Source of the DNA: Vibrio hangzhouensis | GTDB lineage: Bacteria; Pseudomonadota; Gammaproteobacteria; Enterobacterales; Vibrionaceae | Length of the DNA stretch: 64,000 bases | Assembly: GCF_900107935.1 (NCBI RefSeq) | Contig: NZ_FNVG01000015.1 | Location: 1 to 64,000 of the forward strand | Direction: 5' to 3' | Part shown: positions 50,557-59,933 of the stretch, in pieces | Layout: each line of letters opens with the position of its first letter | How positions within the stretch are numbered: the stretch's first letter is position 1 | Notes under the pieces: model-generated | Seen by the model: only the letters and a program-made list of their open reading frames with translations | The model's database searches: none | What the model was told of the DNA's origin: nothing | Position numbers and translations under genes: made by a program

Positions 50557-52419
50557 ATGAACACACAATCAATCACTGAATGCCTTCGCCATATTGAGTT
50601 GTTTCAGGGGCTGCCGAACCACGCCTTGCAGCTGTTTGCAGAGTGTGCCCAGATGCAACAGTTAACCGCCGGTCAGGTACTTTTTCAAAGAGGAGACTGT
50701 GCCGATGCACTGTTTGTTATCGCAGCCGGAAGCCTACAACTTTTTGATGATAAGGGTAGCTCAGAGCAGAGTGTGACGGTTTTCTCCCGCAATGAGTTTA
50801 TCGGAGAAACGATCCTGATTGCACCAGTATATAAGCAGGATATGAGTGCGAGGGCGTTGATGAACACCACTCTGTACCGATTTGATAAAGACCAGCTATT
50901 GACACTTTTTAACTCCCACGGTGAACTGACAACTAAAGTCTTTGCGACAATTTCTCAGATCATTATTCGCCGGATGGAGCATGCAAACAGTCGCTATGAA
51001 AATATCGCTCAGCTCTATCGCAGCGGTGGCCAGAGGATAGAACACGACTTATTAGGAGATAAAGTCGTTCCGGATACGGCTTATTACGGTATTCAGACCC
51101 TAAGAGCACTCGAGAACTTTGATATCAGTGGTATCAAGCTTAATTCTCACCCCAGCTTGATTCGTGGCCTGGCGCAGGTAAAGAAGGCAGCCGCACTGGC
51201 GAACTTTGAGCTGGGAAATCTACCCGATGGTATTGCGCAGGCTATTTGTCAGGCGTGTGACGAGATCTATATGGGCATGCTGCACAACCACTTTATTGTT
51301 GACATGATCCAAGGTGGAGCTGGTACCTCAACCAATATGAATGCTAACGAGGTAATTGCCAACCGGGCTTTAGAAATTCTAGGGCATCAACGTGGCGAGT
51401 ATCAGTATTGCAGCCCTAACAACCATGTTAACTGTTCCCAGTCGACCAATGATGCTTACCCGACAGCAATTAGAATCGCTCTGCTGGAAGCTAATGATGA
51501 GTTACTTGTAGAGATAGAAAAGCTAATTAACTATATCGATTGTAAAGCATTTGAATTCTTCGATGTGTTAAAAATGGGTCGCACCCAGTTGCAGGACGCC
51601 GTTCCTATGACGCTAGGTCAAAGCTTTCAGGCTTTTGCTACCAGCCTGCGCAATGAAGTCGAACGTCTGAAAACCTGCAGTACACCATTTCTTACTGTCA
51701 ACCTGGGCGGTACTGCCATCGGTACTGGCCTGAATGCGGAATCAGCTTATCGTGAAAAGGTGATTCCTCATCTCTGTAATATTACAGGACGGAATATTGT
51801 TCTGGCTGATGACTTGATTGAAGCGACCCACGATACCGGTTCACTGGTCATGTACTCCTCTGCACTAAAACAACTGGCCGTTAAGTTGTCTAAGATTTGT
51901 AATGATTTGCGCTTGCTCTCCTCCGGACCAAGAGCTGGATTTAATGAGATTAATCTGCCGGCAATGCAGCCAGGATCCTCCATAATGCCAGGTAAGGTCA
52001 ACCCGGTGATCCCGGAGGTGGTTAACCAGATTGCCTATAAAGTAATTGGTAATGACCTGACAGTGACCATGGCGGCTGAAGCGGGTCAACTAGAGCTGAA
52101 TGTGATGGAGCCAGTAATGGTCGAGAGCCTTTTTGAGTCCATTGAGAGCCTCAAGAACGGTATGAATACTCTGGGAATGCGCTGCATTAAAGGCATTACT
52201 GCCAATAGAGAAGTATGCGCTGGCAATATAAAGAACTCTATTGGTGTGGTGACTGCCCTTAATCCTTATCTTGGCTACGAAGTGTGTACCAGTGTAGCAA
52301 AAGAAGCGCTGGAAAAAGCCAGCAGTGTTTATGATCTAATCTTAGCCAAGGGGCTGTTAACCAAAGAACAGTTGGATAATGCTCTGGCTCCTGAAAATAT
52401 GGTTGGACAGTTGGGCTAG
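50557..52419 (+). CDS. Aspartate ammonia-lyase fused to an N-terminal cyclic-nucleotide-binding-like domain
   Basis: A 620-residue fusion. Residues about 10-125 are a CAP-type effector domain (LFQGLPNHALQLFAE, GQVLFQRGDCADALFVIAAGSLQLF, FIGETILIAP, LYRFDKDQLLTLF). Residues about 158-620 are a full aspartase: EHDLLGDKVVPDTAYYGIQTLRA, GGAGTSTNMNANEVIANRALE, NNHVNCSQSTNDAYPTAIR, MGRTQLQDAVPMTLGQ and the catalytic loop GSSIMPGKVNPV (GSS at 473-475). Ordinary aspartases are about 470 residues without the first domain. In the phosphate-binding cassette the glutamate is kept (E84), but the usual Arg position appears to be Met96, so cAMP binding is uncertain. The start is ATG 50557; the longer frame begins with TTG. 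It lies 68 bp after the SDR gene. Confidence 0.92.
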   Translation: MNTQSITECLRHIELFQGLPNHALQLFAECAQMQQLTAGQVLFQRGDCADALFVIAAGSLQLFDDKGSSEQSVTVFSRNEFIGETILIAPVYKQDMSARALMNTTLYRFDKDQLLTLFNSHGELTTKVFATISQIIIRRMEHANSRYENIAQLYRSGGQRIEHDLLGDKVVPDTAYYGIQTLRALENFDISGIKLNSHPSLIRGLAQVKKAAALANFELGNLPDGIAQAICQACDEIYMGMLHNHFIVDMIQGGAGTSTNMNANEVIANRALEILGHQRGEYQYCSPNNHVNCSQSTNDAYPTAIRIALLEANDELLVEIEKLINYIDCKAFEFFDVLKMGRTQLQDAVPMTLGQSFQAFATSLRNEVERLKTCSTPFLTVNLGGTAIGTGLNAESAYREKVIPHLCNITGRNIVLADDLIEATHDTGSLVMYSSALKQLAVKLSKICNDLRLLSSGPRAGFNEINLPAMQPGSSIMPGKVNPVIPEVVNQIAYKVIGNDLTVTMAAEAGQLELNVMEPVMVESLFESIESLKNGMNTLGMRCIKGITANREVCAGNIKNSIGVVTALNPYLGYEVCTSVAKEALEKASSVYDLILAKGLLTKEQLDNALAPENMVGQLG

Positions 52420-52543
52420 TTACACGCGAGGCGGGGTTACCATAACAACACACACCGCAAGTATGAGATTTTCAATTAACGACTAATCAAGATCCATTTA
52501 TGTCCATCCAAACCTTTGGAAATTGAACTAACTCATAGAGTTA

Positions 52544-52646
52544 ACACCCTTTTGTATCTGGCCATCAGTTCAATGAGCTTTGGGTCACTGATGTTCTTTT
52601 AGCTTTAGACCACCCATAGGCCAAAAAGTCTATGGGTGGTCTAAAG
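52544..52646. repeat. Hairpin repeat, copy 4
   Basis: About 96 percent identical to copy 2 over 103 bp. The core TAGACCACCCATAG / CTATGGGTGGTCTA is a perfect 14-bp stem with loop GCCAAAAAGT. It lies between the converging aspartase-fusion and aldolase-like genes and runs to within 5 bp of the latter's stop codon. Confidence 0.93.
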
Positions 52647-52650
52647 GTTA

Positions 52651-53721
52651 TTAGCTTGACTGGCAGCCCTGCTCTATCAAACTGAGATGATGTCTCAGAT
52701 CTTCATCTGACATGGCCAGTAGGTGGTCTCCGATGTACCATTCAAGATAACTTTGTTTGGGTAACTGTCCTTGTTGAGGATTACCTATCCAGAGACCATG
52801 TTCGAGCGCCAACGTATCACGAAGTGCTGTTGCCGACTGCTGACTGAGCGGTAGGTGCAGATGCAACATATTGGCTTGCGGCTGCTCAGGGTTAGCAGTC
52901 AAAGCAGGGAACTCTTTGAGGATGTCGTAGATTTGCAGAGTGCGTTTAAACAGCTCTGGCATTCTGGTGAGTCGCTGCTCAAACTGCATCGCAGCCGCCA
53001 CAATATAAGGAGTGCGATGATAGACACTGCCGCCCTGCCTGTGCATCCAAACGGAGGCGCGGTCAATAAAAGCTTTATCGCCTAGTAGCATTGCGCCACC
53101 CAGGCCGCCAATCCCTTTATATAAAGAGACATAAACCGAGTTAAAACCCTTGGCGATTTGTGCATACGACTGCTGATAGTATGCGGCACATTCCCATAGC
53201 CTGGCACCGTCCATATGCAAGTGGATATTCTGCTGCTGGCAGTAGGATTTTATTAATCCCAACTGCTCAAGACTGGGGAGTTGACCACCAATTTCTCTCA
53301 TCGGCAGTTCATACAACACCGCGCCCAGAGTATCGGGTATCTTAGTCAGATCCTCAAGATTCCATGGTTGATATGGCTTTCCCACTGGCAACACGTTAAA
53401 GCGTTCCTGTAATTGATAGCCTTGATTTTCATGGAGATAGATGTGACTGGACGGGTGCATCGCGACGTTCTGGCACTGACGTTGTTTACAGGCAATTTGC
53501 AATGCGGTCGGCTGAGTCATGGTACCTGTGATAACAAACAATCCAGCCTCAAACCCCAACAGTGACGCCACCTTATTCTCAAATGACTGAATCAGTTCCC
53601 CTTCGCCATATCTATCGTGCGTGACCTGGTGTTGTTCACACCACCTGGCCATCGCCGTAAACATCTCAGCGGGCGACTTTTCAATGTTGCCTGGCAATAC
53701 GGTTTTGCATCTGTCCTGCAT
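52651..53721 (-). CDS. Threonine aldolase-like PLP enzyme (beta-eliminating lyase family)
   Basis: A 356-residue fold type I PLP enzyme. Family features: HDRYGEGELIQSFENKVASLLGFEAGLFVITGTMTQ, HPSSHIYLHE, LYELPMREIGGQLPS, IHLHMDGARLWECAAYY and the PLP lysine in VYVSLYKGIGGLGGAML. The low-specificity L-threonine aldolase reaction (threonine/allothreonine to glycine and acetaldehyde) is likely but not certain. The last codons (IEQGCQSS-stop) match the end of the carbamoylase gene at 27244 at DNA level and border repeat copy 4, so its 3' end is part of the repeat-linked segment. Confidence 0.85.
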   Translation of the reverse strand: MQDRCKTVLPGNIEKSPAEMFTAMARWCEQHQVTHDRYGEGELIQSFENKVASLLGFEAGLFVITGTMTQPTALQIACKQRQCQNVAMHPSSHIYLHENQGYQLQERFNVLPVGKPYQPWNLEDLTKIPDTLGAVLYELPMREIGGQLPSLEQLGLIKSYCQQQNIHLHMDGARLWECAAYYQQSYAQIAKGFNSVYVSLYKGIGGLGGAMLLGDKAFIDRASVWMHRQGGSVYHRTPYIVAAAMQFEQRLTRMPELFKRTLQIYDILKEFPALTANPEQPQANMLHLHLPLSQQSATALRDTLALEHGLWIGNPQQGQLPKQSYLEWYIGDHLLAMSDEDLRHHLSLIEQGCQSS

Positions 53722-53961
53722 ACAGTATCCCTGTCTTTATTCTCTTTGCCACCAAGATGTCACTTGTCAGCGTGTGAGTAAAGACTAAATAAAAACGATT
53801 GTGGTGAATAGATGTCTATTTAATCTGTTCTGATGTTTGACTCCCCCAGTGAACAAGAGTATCTATCGTAGATACTCAGCAGAACTAGGCACTGCGCTGC
53901 ACTGCTGTTGGTTCTCGTTTTACAGAAACGTAAGCACGCAAATCTATTGTGAGGCCAACCG

Positions 53962-54567
53962 TTGCAACATTTAAACGATCTTCTTCTGGCGATGAAGCCA
54001 CTGCTTGAACAATATGGTTATCTGGCTCTGGTGGTGAGTATCTTCCTTGAGGGACTGGGGATCCCTATGCCTGGTCAGTCACTGATGGTGGCCGCCTCAA
54101 TATTGGCTTCACAGCACGTAATGAACCTGTCTCTGGTTATGCTGGTATCCTGGCTCAGTTGCTTCGTCGGAAACACCTGTGGCTATCTTCTTGGCTACTA
54201 CTTTGAGGGATGGTTAAATAGCCGAGGATACATCTCGGGCCCGAAGATGAAAAAACTGCAAGCGAGCATCCTGCGCTACGGCCCAATCTGTTTGGTGATC
54301 AGTCGCTTTGTTGAGGGTATGAAACAATTTATGCCGTTGGCCTGCGGCATTGCCAAAATGCCACGTACTGAATTTTTGTTGGGCAATGCTGTCGCCACAA
54401 CGATCTGGGTCGGTGTGTTTAGCTTTATCATTCATGTAGCCTTTGAACACTTGCCGGCACTTGAGCATCTGTACCAAGTGCACCGACTGATTGTCTGGGT
54501 CATCGCCGCCAGTATCTTTGCAGCCCTGGTGGTGGCGTTGCTCAACAGAAAGCGTAGGACCCGTTAA
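53962..54567 (+). CDS. DedA-family membrane protein
   Basis: A 201-residue inner-membrane protein with the DedA/SNARE-associated pattern: EQYGYLALVVSIFLEGLGIPMPGQSLMVAASILASQ, then GNTCGYLLGYYFEGWLNSRG and the Arg-containing SRFVEGMKQFMPLACGIAKMPRTEFLLGNAVATTIW. DedA proteins are implicated in lipid carrier recycling and membrane potential. The start is a TTG at 53962 with GAGG 7 nt upstream; an ATG at 53992 would remove ten residues. It overlaps the end of the converging acetyltransferase gene by 4 bp. Confidence 0.88.
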   Translation: MQHLNDLLLAMKPLLEQYGYLALVVSIFLEGLGIPMPGQSLMVAASILASQHVMNLSLVMLVSWLSCFVGNTCGYLLGYYFEGWLNSRGYISGPKMKKLQASILRYGPICLVISRFVEGMKQFMPLACGIAKMPRTEFLLGNAVATTIWVGVFSFIIHVAFEHLPALEHLYQVHRLIVWVIAASIFAALVVALLNRKRRTR

Positions 54568-55085
54568 CCTTCCCCTCGGGTCCACTGCAAGCGAATAATT
54601 TCCATCTGTTCCGCCCCCTCCGACGCTGCCGTTTCGACGGGCTGCAGACCTAATCGCTTACACACCGCCATGGCGGCTTTATTACCCGCGCGGGTTTCGG
54701 CAAATACCCTGTGCGGAGAAAACTGCTCAATACCGTACTCAAGCAAAGCTGACATGGCTTCAATAGCCAGACCTCGACCTTGCCGGTCTACTGCCAGACC
54801 AAAGCCAATTGAGGCTTGCTCATCGGCTTCAAGACGAAACGCCACGGTACCAAGCACCTGATGACTTTCCTTGCCTTCAATCGCCAATTGAAACTTCGTT
54901 CTGGGTTGCTGGTGCGCTTGTTCGACAAACATCTCTACCAAATGGGCATTAAACTCTGGCGAGCATTCCTCTTTGGGATAAAAAGTTTGGTAGCTGGGAT
55001 GAGAAGATATCGCTAGCCAGGCTTCAAGATCATCCAGAGTAAAGTCTCTGAGGATCAGGCGTTCCGTTTCAAGTTGCAGATTCAT
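54564..55085 (-). CDS. GNAT-family N-acetyltransferase (RimJ/RimL-like)
   Basis: A 173-residue acetyltransferase. The start LETERLILRDFTLDDLEAWLAI is typical of the RimJ/RimL group; the acetyl-CoA loop region lies at DRQGRGLAIEAMSALLEYGIEQF, followed by VFAETRAGNKAAMAVCKRLGLQPV. The substrate (protein N terminus, antibiotic or metabolite) is not predictable. It converges with dedA, with stop codons overlapping. Confidence 0.88.
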   Translation of the reverse strand: MNLQLETERLILRDFTLDDLEAWLAISSHPSYQTFYPKEECSPEFNAHLVEMFVEQAHQQPRTKFQLAIEGKESHQVLGTVAFRLEADEQASIGFGLAVDRQGRGLAIEAMSALLEYGIEQFSPHRVFAETRAGNKAAMAVCKRLGLQPVETAASEGAEQMEIIRLQWTRGEG

Positions 55086-55197
55086 GGTGTTCCTTCGTCA
55101 CATGCCAATCAGGCATCGAATATCGCCACAAAGGTTAGTTCAACTTTGAAAAATAAGCAGCCACTAAATGATAAAACCGCGGGTCAGACAAGAAAAA

Positions 55198-55223
55198 AGC
55201 TCAGCAAAAAAATTGCTGAGCTC
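55198..55223 (-). terminator. Terminator of the MFS transporter gene
   Basis: AGCTCAGCAA-AAAAA-TTGCTGAGCT, preceded by an A-run on the plus strand, gives a 10-bp stem plus T-run on the minus strand, about 20 bp beyond the transporter stop. Confidence 0.88.
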
Positions 55224-55240
55224 CACATCCGTCTAGACGG

Positions 55241-56578
55241 TTAGTGCGCGGCCACAGTCTGGCGTTCAGAGGCGATATTCGGCTCATCTTGGTCTTGAAC
55301 GAAGTAGACCAGCAGTCCGGCCAGAATCATAGCCCCCCCTCCTAACATAATAGCCATCATGGTGTTGCCTCCAAACAGCGCACGGGTGAAAAAGCCCAGC
55401 ACACCTGCTGCCAGAATTTGTGGCAGAACAATAAAGAAGTTGAACACCCCCATATAAAAACCCATTTTTCTCGCCGGCAACGCCCCGGCAAGAATGGCGT
55501 AAGGCATACACAAGATACTCGCCCAGGCGAGTCCGATGCCCACCATATTAACCATGAGCATCGTTGGATTCTGGATCAGAGTAAAACTGGCCAGACTCAC
55601 CCCACCTATCACCAAACTCAGGCTGTGAACGAACTTGCGGCTAGTACGACTCGCGAGCCAGGGTAGAAAGAATGCAGCCAGAGCTGAAATCCCATTGTAC
55701 ATCGCAAAACAGAGTCCAACCCAATCAGCACCCTGATTGTAGAGCTCCGAACTGGCGTCCGTTGTGCCATATATCTGGGACGTCACCGCTGACGTGGTAT
55801 AAATCCACATAGCAAACAGCGCAAACCAGGAAAAAAACTGGACCACGGCGAGTTGCATCATGGTTTTTGGCATAGCCTTCAGATCGCAGAACATATCTTT
55901 CAAGCTGGCTTTCGGCTCTGTTTCCAGTTTCACGTTATCAAACACAGCCATCTCCTGAGGGGAGTATTCCCGTGTTTTCATCACCGTCCAGATTATCGAA
56001 CTCAGAAACACCACAGCACCGCACAGAAAGGAAATTTTCACCGAGGGTGGCACTTCCCCCGCTGGCGCAGTATTCGCTACACCAAACACATTCGTCAGCA
56101 GGTAAGGCATCGCCGATGCGACCACTGAGCCAACGCCGATAAAAAAGGTCTGGACCGCAAATCCCTGGGTGCGCTGCTCTGAGGGCAGATTATCGGCAAC
56201 CAGTGCGCGAAAAGGCTCCATAGAGATATTGATCGACGCGTCTAAAATCCACAGCATCCCTGCCGCTACCCACAGATATGGCGAGTAAGGCATGATGATC
56301 AAAGCCAATGAAGAGAGAATGGCACCAAGTAAAAAGTAGGGTCTGCGACGACCTAAACCATTCCAGGTTCGATCAGAAAAGTAACCTACGATAGGTTGAA
56401 TTAACAGGCCGGTAAGTGGTGCAGCGATCCATAGAATCGGGATCTGATCGATACTGGCCCCCAACGTTTCAAAAATACGACTCACGTTCGCGTTTTGTAA
56501 CCCAAAACCAAACTGAATCCCCATAAAGCCGAAGCTCATATTCCAGATTTGCCAAAATGATAGACGTGGTTTTTGCAT
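55241..56578 (-). CDS. MFS transporter, SLC45-like (sugar uptake type)
   Basis: A 445-residue inner-membrane protein with 12 hydrophobic segments. SFWQIWNMSFGFMGIQFGFGLQNANVSRIF, then PIVGYFSDRTWNGLGRRRPYFLLGA, is the bacterial SLC45/GPH-like signature, with the RRRPY motif. Such transporters import sucrose, maltose or related glycosides, often with adjacent glycosidases; none is adjacent here. The start has GGGGGAGG 6 nt upstream. A small AATAC-GCT-GTATT dyad at 56599-56611 may be an operator. The substrate is unknown. Confidence 0.85.
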   Translation of the reverse strand: MQKPRLSFWQIWNMSFGFMGIQFGFGLQNANVSRIFETLGASIDQIPILWIAAPLTGLLIQPIVGYFSDRTWNGLGRRRPYFLLGAILSSLALIIMPYSPYLWVAAGMLWILDASINISMEPFRALVADNLPSEQRTQGFAVQTFFIGVGSVVASAMPYLLTNVFGVANTAPAGEVPPSVKISFLCGAVVFLSSIIWTVMKTREYSPQEMAVFDNVKLETEPKASLKDMFCDLKAMPKTMMQLAVVQFFSWFALFAMWIYTTSAVTSQIYGTTDASSELYNQGADWVGLCFAMYNGISALAAFFLPWLASRTSRKFVHSLSLVIGGVSLASFTLIQNPTMLMVNMVGIGLAWASILCMPYAILAGALPARKMGFYMGVFNFFIVLPQILAAGVLGFFTRALFGGNTMMAIMLGGGAMILAGLLVYFVQDQDEPNIASERQTVAAH

Positions 56579-57088
56579 GATTACCTCCCCCTCTAGGTAA
56601 TACGCTGTATTCTTTGTATAAAAACAAGCATCAAATAAGTAATTAGTGTTATTCGTCAGGGCTCTTACGGCGCTTTGAATGACGTAGAATTGTTATCAAA
56701 CATTGGGTAGATGACCATGATTGTTTCGGGGGGCAATGCTATTTGAATCAATAGCCTACCAACAGTGATCACTCTCACATGATTTATTTCACTGCTCAAA
56801 ATATAATTTAATTCCGTCTATCATTTTCTGTTTTATGCACTAAGTCTCAATATGAGCATGGTTTAACAACCAATATCGCGATGTTGCTTAACCACTTCTC
56901 ACCACAAATCTCATCCTCTGTTAACAAGCCCGCTGTTTGTTTGACCAGTCATCAGCGTCCTGTTTGCTGCTCCAGCACAAATCATCGTCAGGTGCTTTTT
57001 TCGAGACGAATTTGTGGTCAATATCACTTTTAAAACCCCAGAAATGTCGTTACCATTTCTGGGTCGTTAAGACATTAATTTTTATTCT
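56579..57088. other. Intergenic region between the MFS gene and the FMN riboswitch
   Basis: 510 bp with no convincing gene. A hairpin CCCAGAAATG / CATTTCTGGG lies at 57037-57063, just before the riboswitch. The dyad near 56599 may belong to the transporter promoter; the ribB promoter should lie near 57040-57085. Confidence 0.5.
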
Positions 57089-57226
57089 CAGGGCGGGGCG
57101 AAATTCCCCACCGGCGGTAAGTCATTCATTGATAAGCCCGCGAGCGCCTAACTGCACAACGGTTAGGGTCAGCAGATCTGGTGCGACTCCAGAGCCGACG
57201 GTTATAGTCCGGATGGGAGAGGATAA
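57089..57226 (+). ncRNA. FMN riboswitch (RFN element) upstream of ribB
   Basis: The conserved blocks are seen in order: CAGGGCGGGGCGAAATTCCCC, ACCGGCGGTAAGTC, AAGCCCGCGAGCG, GGTCAGCAGATCTGGTGCGA, CCAGAGCCGACGGTTATAGT and CCGGATGGGAGAGGATAA. It binds FMN and lowers ribB expression. Downstream, TATATCGGC (57228-57236) pairs with GCCGATATA (57287-57295) and further hairpins follow, so the expression platform fills the roughly 195 nt before ribB. Confidence 0.95.
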
Positions 57227-57421
57227 GTATATCGGCGCGCTTCGTTACGCGTGTTGTCTGCGATCGTGTTCGCTCACGATGCAAATGCCGATATAAGTGA
57301 CGCTGCTTTTGTTCCACAAAAAGCGGTAGCACTAAGCTATCTTTTGGAACCACGCGCATGGTGCGTTGTGGATCCCCATATCTATGCCCTGATTCTGGTA
57401 TTTGTATTAAGGAGTATTACC

Positions 57422-58084
57422 ATGAATCAGAACCAAACCTCACTATTAGCCGAATTCGGCACCCCGCTAGAGCGCGTTGAAATCGCACTTCAGGCACTTC
57501 GCGAAGGTCGCGGCGTTTTGCTGCTGGATGACGAAGATCGTGAAAACGAAGGCGACATCATTTACTCAGTAGATCACCTGACCAATCAGCAAATGGCGCT
57601 GATGATCCGTGAGTGCAGTGGCATTGTTTGTTTGTGCATTACTGACGAGCAGGCCAAACAACTTGATCTGCCACCCATGGTTGAAAACAATAATAGTGCG
57701 AATCAAACCGCCTTTACTGTCTCAATTGAAGCCAAAGTAGGTGTCACGACAGGCGTGTCAGCGGCAGACCGCGTTACCACCATAAAAACCGCCTGCCAGT
57801 CTGGCGCTCGTCCAGAAGATTTGGCCCGCCCTGGCCACGTGTTCCCATTGCGTGCAAAACAAGGTGGGGTATTAACGCGACGTGGTCATACCGAAGGCAC
57901 CATCGATCTCATGCAAATGGCCGGGCTGTCTCCGTTTGGCGTTCTGTGCGAAGTCACCAACCCGGATGGCACCATGGCGAAAGCACCTGAAATCGTTGCC
58001 TTCGGCAAGCTTCATAATATGCCGGTTCTGACTATTGAAGACATGGTTCAGTATCGTTTGGCAACCGACGTAAAGTCAGCATAA
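57422..58084 (+). CDS. ribB: 3,4-dihydroxy-2-butanone 4-phosphate synthase
   Basis: A 220-residue enzyme that converts ribulose 5-phosphate to formate and dihydroxybutanone phosphate, the four-carbon unit of riboflavin. Active-site segments [74 protein letters not shown] and [17 protein letters not shown] are present. The ATG at 57422 has AAGGAG 8 nt upstream; the longer open frame upstream is leader RNA. The FMN riboswitch controls it. A terminator follows at 58091. Confidence 0.97.
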   Translation: MNQNQTSLLAEFGTPLERVEIALQALREGRGVLLLDDEDRENEGDIIYSVDHLTNQQMALMIRECSGIVCLCITDEQAKQLDLPPMVENNNSANQTAFTVSIEAKVGVTTGVSAADRVTTIKTACQSGARPEDLARPGHVFPLRAKQGGVLTRRGHTEGTIDLMQMAGLSPFGVLCEVTNPDGTMAKAPEIVAFGKLHNMPVLTIEDMVQYRLATDVKSA

Positions 58085-58090
58085 AGCAAG

Positions 58091-58128
58091 ACCAGCGCTC
58101 TTAGTCGGCTTCAGGGCGCTGGTTTTTC
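58091..58128 (+). terminator. Terminator of ribB
   Basis: ACCAGCGC / GCGCTGGT, followed by TTTTTCTT on the plus strand. The loop includes the last codons of the converging histidine kinase gene. Confidence 0.8.
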
Positions 58129-59924
58129 TTGAGGGTATCAATAACCACATTTGAAAAGTTTTGAATATCGAGTGGTTTGACGACAACACCTTTGGCTCCC
58201 ACTCTTATAAATTCTTGGTAGGTCCGTTGGGAGACGTCCGCCGTCCAGCCAAATATCGTAAGGCCACTCTTTAACTTCAACATCGACTGAATAAGCTCAG
58301 TTCCAGAGACCTCTGGCATGTGATTGTCGACCAACAAGCACAAATAGTCATGCTGCTGTAACTGACTAATTGCACTGATATGGTCTCCAGCTACATCAAC
58401 AGTAAAACCCAGCTTTTCGCACCATTTTTTGCCGACGATCAAGTTGACTTTGTTGTCATCAACCAACAGGGCGCGTGCCCCATCAGGAGCTCGCCATTGG
58501 ATATCCTCCCATTTAGTTAAGCTGACCTGTTCGCCAGAAACTGGGGTGGTTTGCCGTTCAAACTTAAGTGGCAGACAAACGGTCATGCGAGTTCCAACCC
58601 CAAGCTCACTAGAGACAACAAATATCCCTGCCATTAGCTCTACCAATTTGCTCACAATAGACAGCCCCAACCCGGTTCCCCCAAAGTCTCTGGTTACCGT
58701 ATTGTCAACTTGAGTAAATGGTTGTAGCACGAGCGCAGTTTTATCTGATGGAATGCCTATGCCGGTATCTTCAACTTCAAGCGTCAAACCCGCCGGTGAC
58801 TCATTCCAGAAAATACGGATCGTCACACTCCCCTTCGCAGTAAACTTTATTGCGTTATTCACTAGGTTAAACAAAATTTGTTTGATACGAGCCTCGTCGC
58901 CAAACCAGACTATATTTTCCGGCACACTATTTTCAACATACAAAGCGATTCCTTTCTCAACACACATGGGATTAAAGAAACTACGAGCCAACTGTGACGT
59001 TGGCGCGATTCGGAATCGCTCGCAATTTATCACCAACTTGTTTTGCTCGATTTTCGAAAAATCCAGAATGTCGTTAAGAATCGACATTAGGTGTTCACCA
59101 GAGTCATTGATCACTTTGCAATGATATTTGTGCTTACCCGCGAGCTCTGACTCCAAGAGCTTAGACATTCCCAAAATGCCATTAAGAGGAGTGCGTATTT
59201 CATGACTAATCAGGGCTAGAAAACTGTCCTTTGCCTTATTTGCGGCAGTTGCCTGTTCTCGTGAGCGCTCCAATGCCTGATATTGCTTCCGCATTTCTAT
59301 GGACATGCTATTGAATGCATCAATCACCTGGCCAATTTCATCCCGATTTTTGTGCTCTACGATGTAACCAGGCCCTTTTAGCTCTATCTGTTTATTGGCA
59401 GTGGATAATTTGAGAAGATCTCTGGTAAGTATCCAACCAAATACCAGCGACGCGATTGCCACGAACAAGATTTCGACGAGAGCAATGATGCTCAAATAGA
59501 AGCCCGAATTTCTCACGACCTCATCAATTCTCCTGCCGTCAAACATGACCTCCAAGCGTCCTATATGAGAGCTATCGAACAGGACTTCCAACTGACGTAA
59601 ATAGTGTCCCTCTGGCAGTGGAGACTGAACGGTGTCGGTGTCACCTACCGACACCACTTCTATCCCCGAAATATGGATTTTGACGAAGACAATATCAGGG
59701 TCATTCAGGACATCTCGCGCTAGGCTCTGTAGCCTGGCAATATCATAGGTTAGCAAGGCATCTATAGAGCTCTGCTTAAATAACGATAACGTCGCACTCA
59801 TTTTGTTCTCGAACAGTTCCACGTTGGAGTCCGCCACAAAACTCATCGCATAAAAGACCAAGACCATAAGAAATACGGCCTCTATTGTCGCCACGCCCAA
59901 AATCATTTTGGTACGAAACTTCAT
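58101..59924 (-). CDS. Hybrid sensor histidine kinase
   Basis: A 607-residue inner-membrane sensor. TM1 at about residues 8-30, a ~110-residue periplasmic domain, TM2 at about 143-166, a HAMP domain ([16 protein letters not shown], then [14 protein letters not shown]), HisKA with H241 ([14 protein letters not shown]), HATPase ([36 protein letters not shown]) and a C-terminal receiver ([13 protein letters not shown], then [12 protein letters not shown]). No Hpt domain is present, so a separate phosphotransfer protein is needed. It starts 9 bp after a periplasmic binding protein gene, which suggests the pair senses a ligand as in TorT/TorS. Confidence 0.92.
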   Translation of the reverse strand: MKFRTKMILGVATIEAVFLMVLVFYAMSFVADSNVELFENKMSATLSLFKQSSIDALLTYDIARLQSLARDVLNDPDIVFVKIHISGIEVVSVGDTDTVQSPLPEGHYLRQLEVLFDSSHIGRLEVMFDGRRIDEVVRNSGFYLSIIALVEILFVAIASLVFGWILTRDLLKLSTANKQIELKGPGYIVEHKNRDEIGQVIDAFNSMSIEMRKQYQALERSREQATAANKAKDSFLALISHEIRTPLNGILGMSKLLESELAGKHKYHCKVINDSGEHLMSILNDILDFSKIEQNKLVINCERFRIAPTSQLARSFFNPMCVEKGIALYVENSVPENIVWFGDEARIKQILFNLVNNAIKFTAKGSVTIRIFWNESPAGLTLEVEDTGIGIPSDKTALVLQPFTQVDNTVTRDFGGTGLGLSIVSKLVELMAGIFVVSSELGVGTRMTVCLPLKFERQTTPVSGEQVSLTKWEDIQWRAPDGARALLVDDNKVNLIVGKKWCEKLGFTVDVAGDHISAISQLQQHDYLCLLVDNHMPEVSGTELIQSMLKLKSGLTIFGWTADVSQRTYQEFIRVGAKGVVVKPLDIQNFSNVVIDTLKKNQRPEAD

Positions 59925-59933
59925 TGCTGAAAT

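Noticed and set aside
57251-57421. In-frame extension of ribB to an upstream ATG
   Set aside because: This stretch is the riboswitch expression platform with hairpins. The ATG at 57422 has a perfect ribosome site and the family start.
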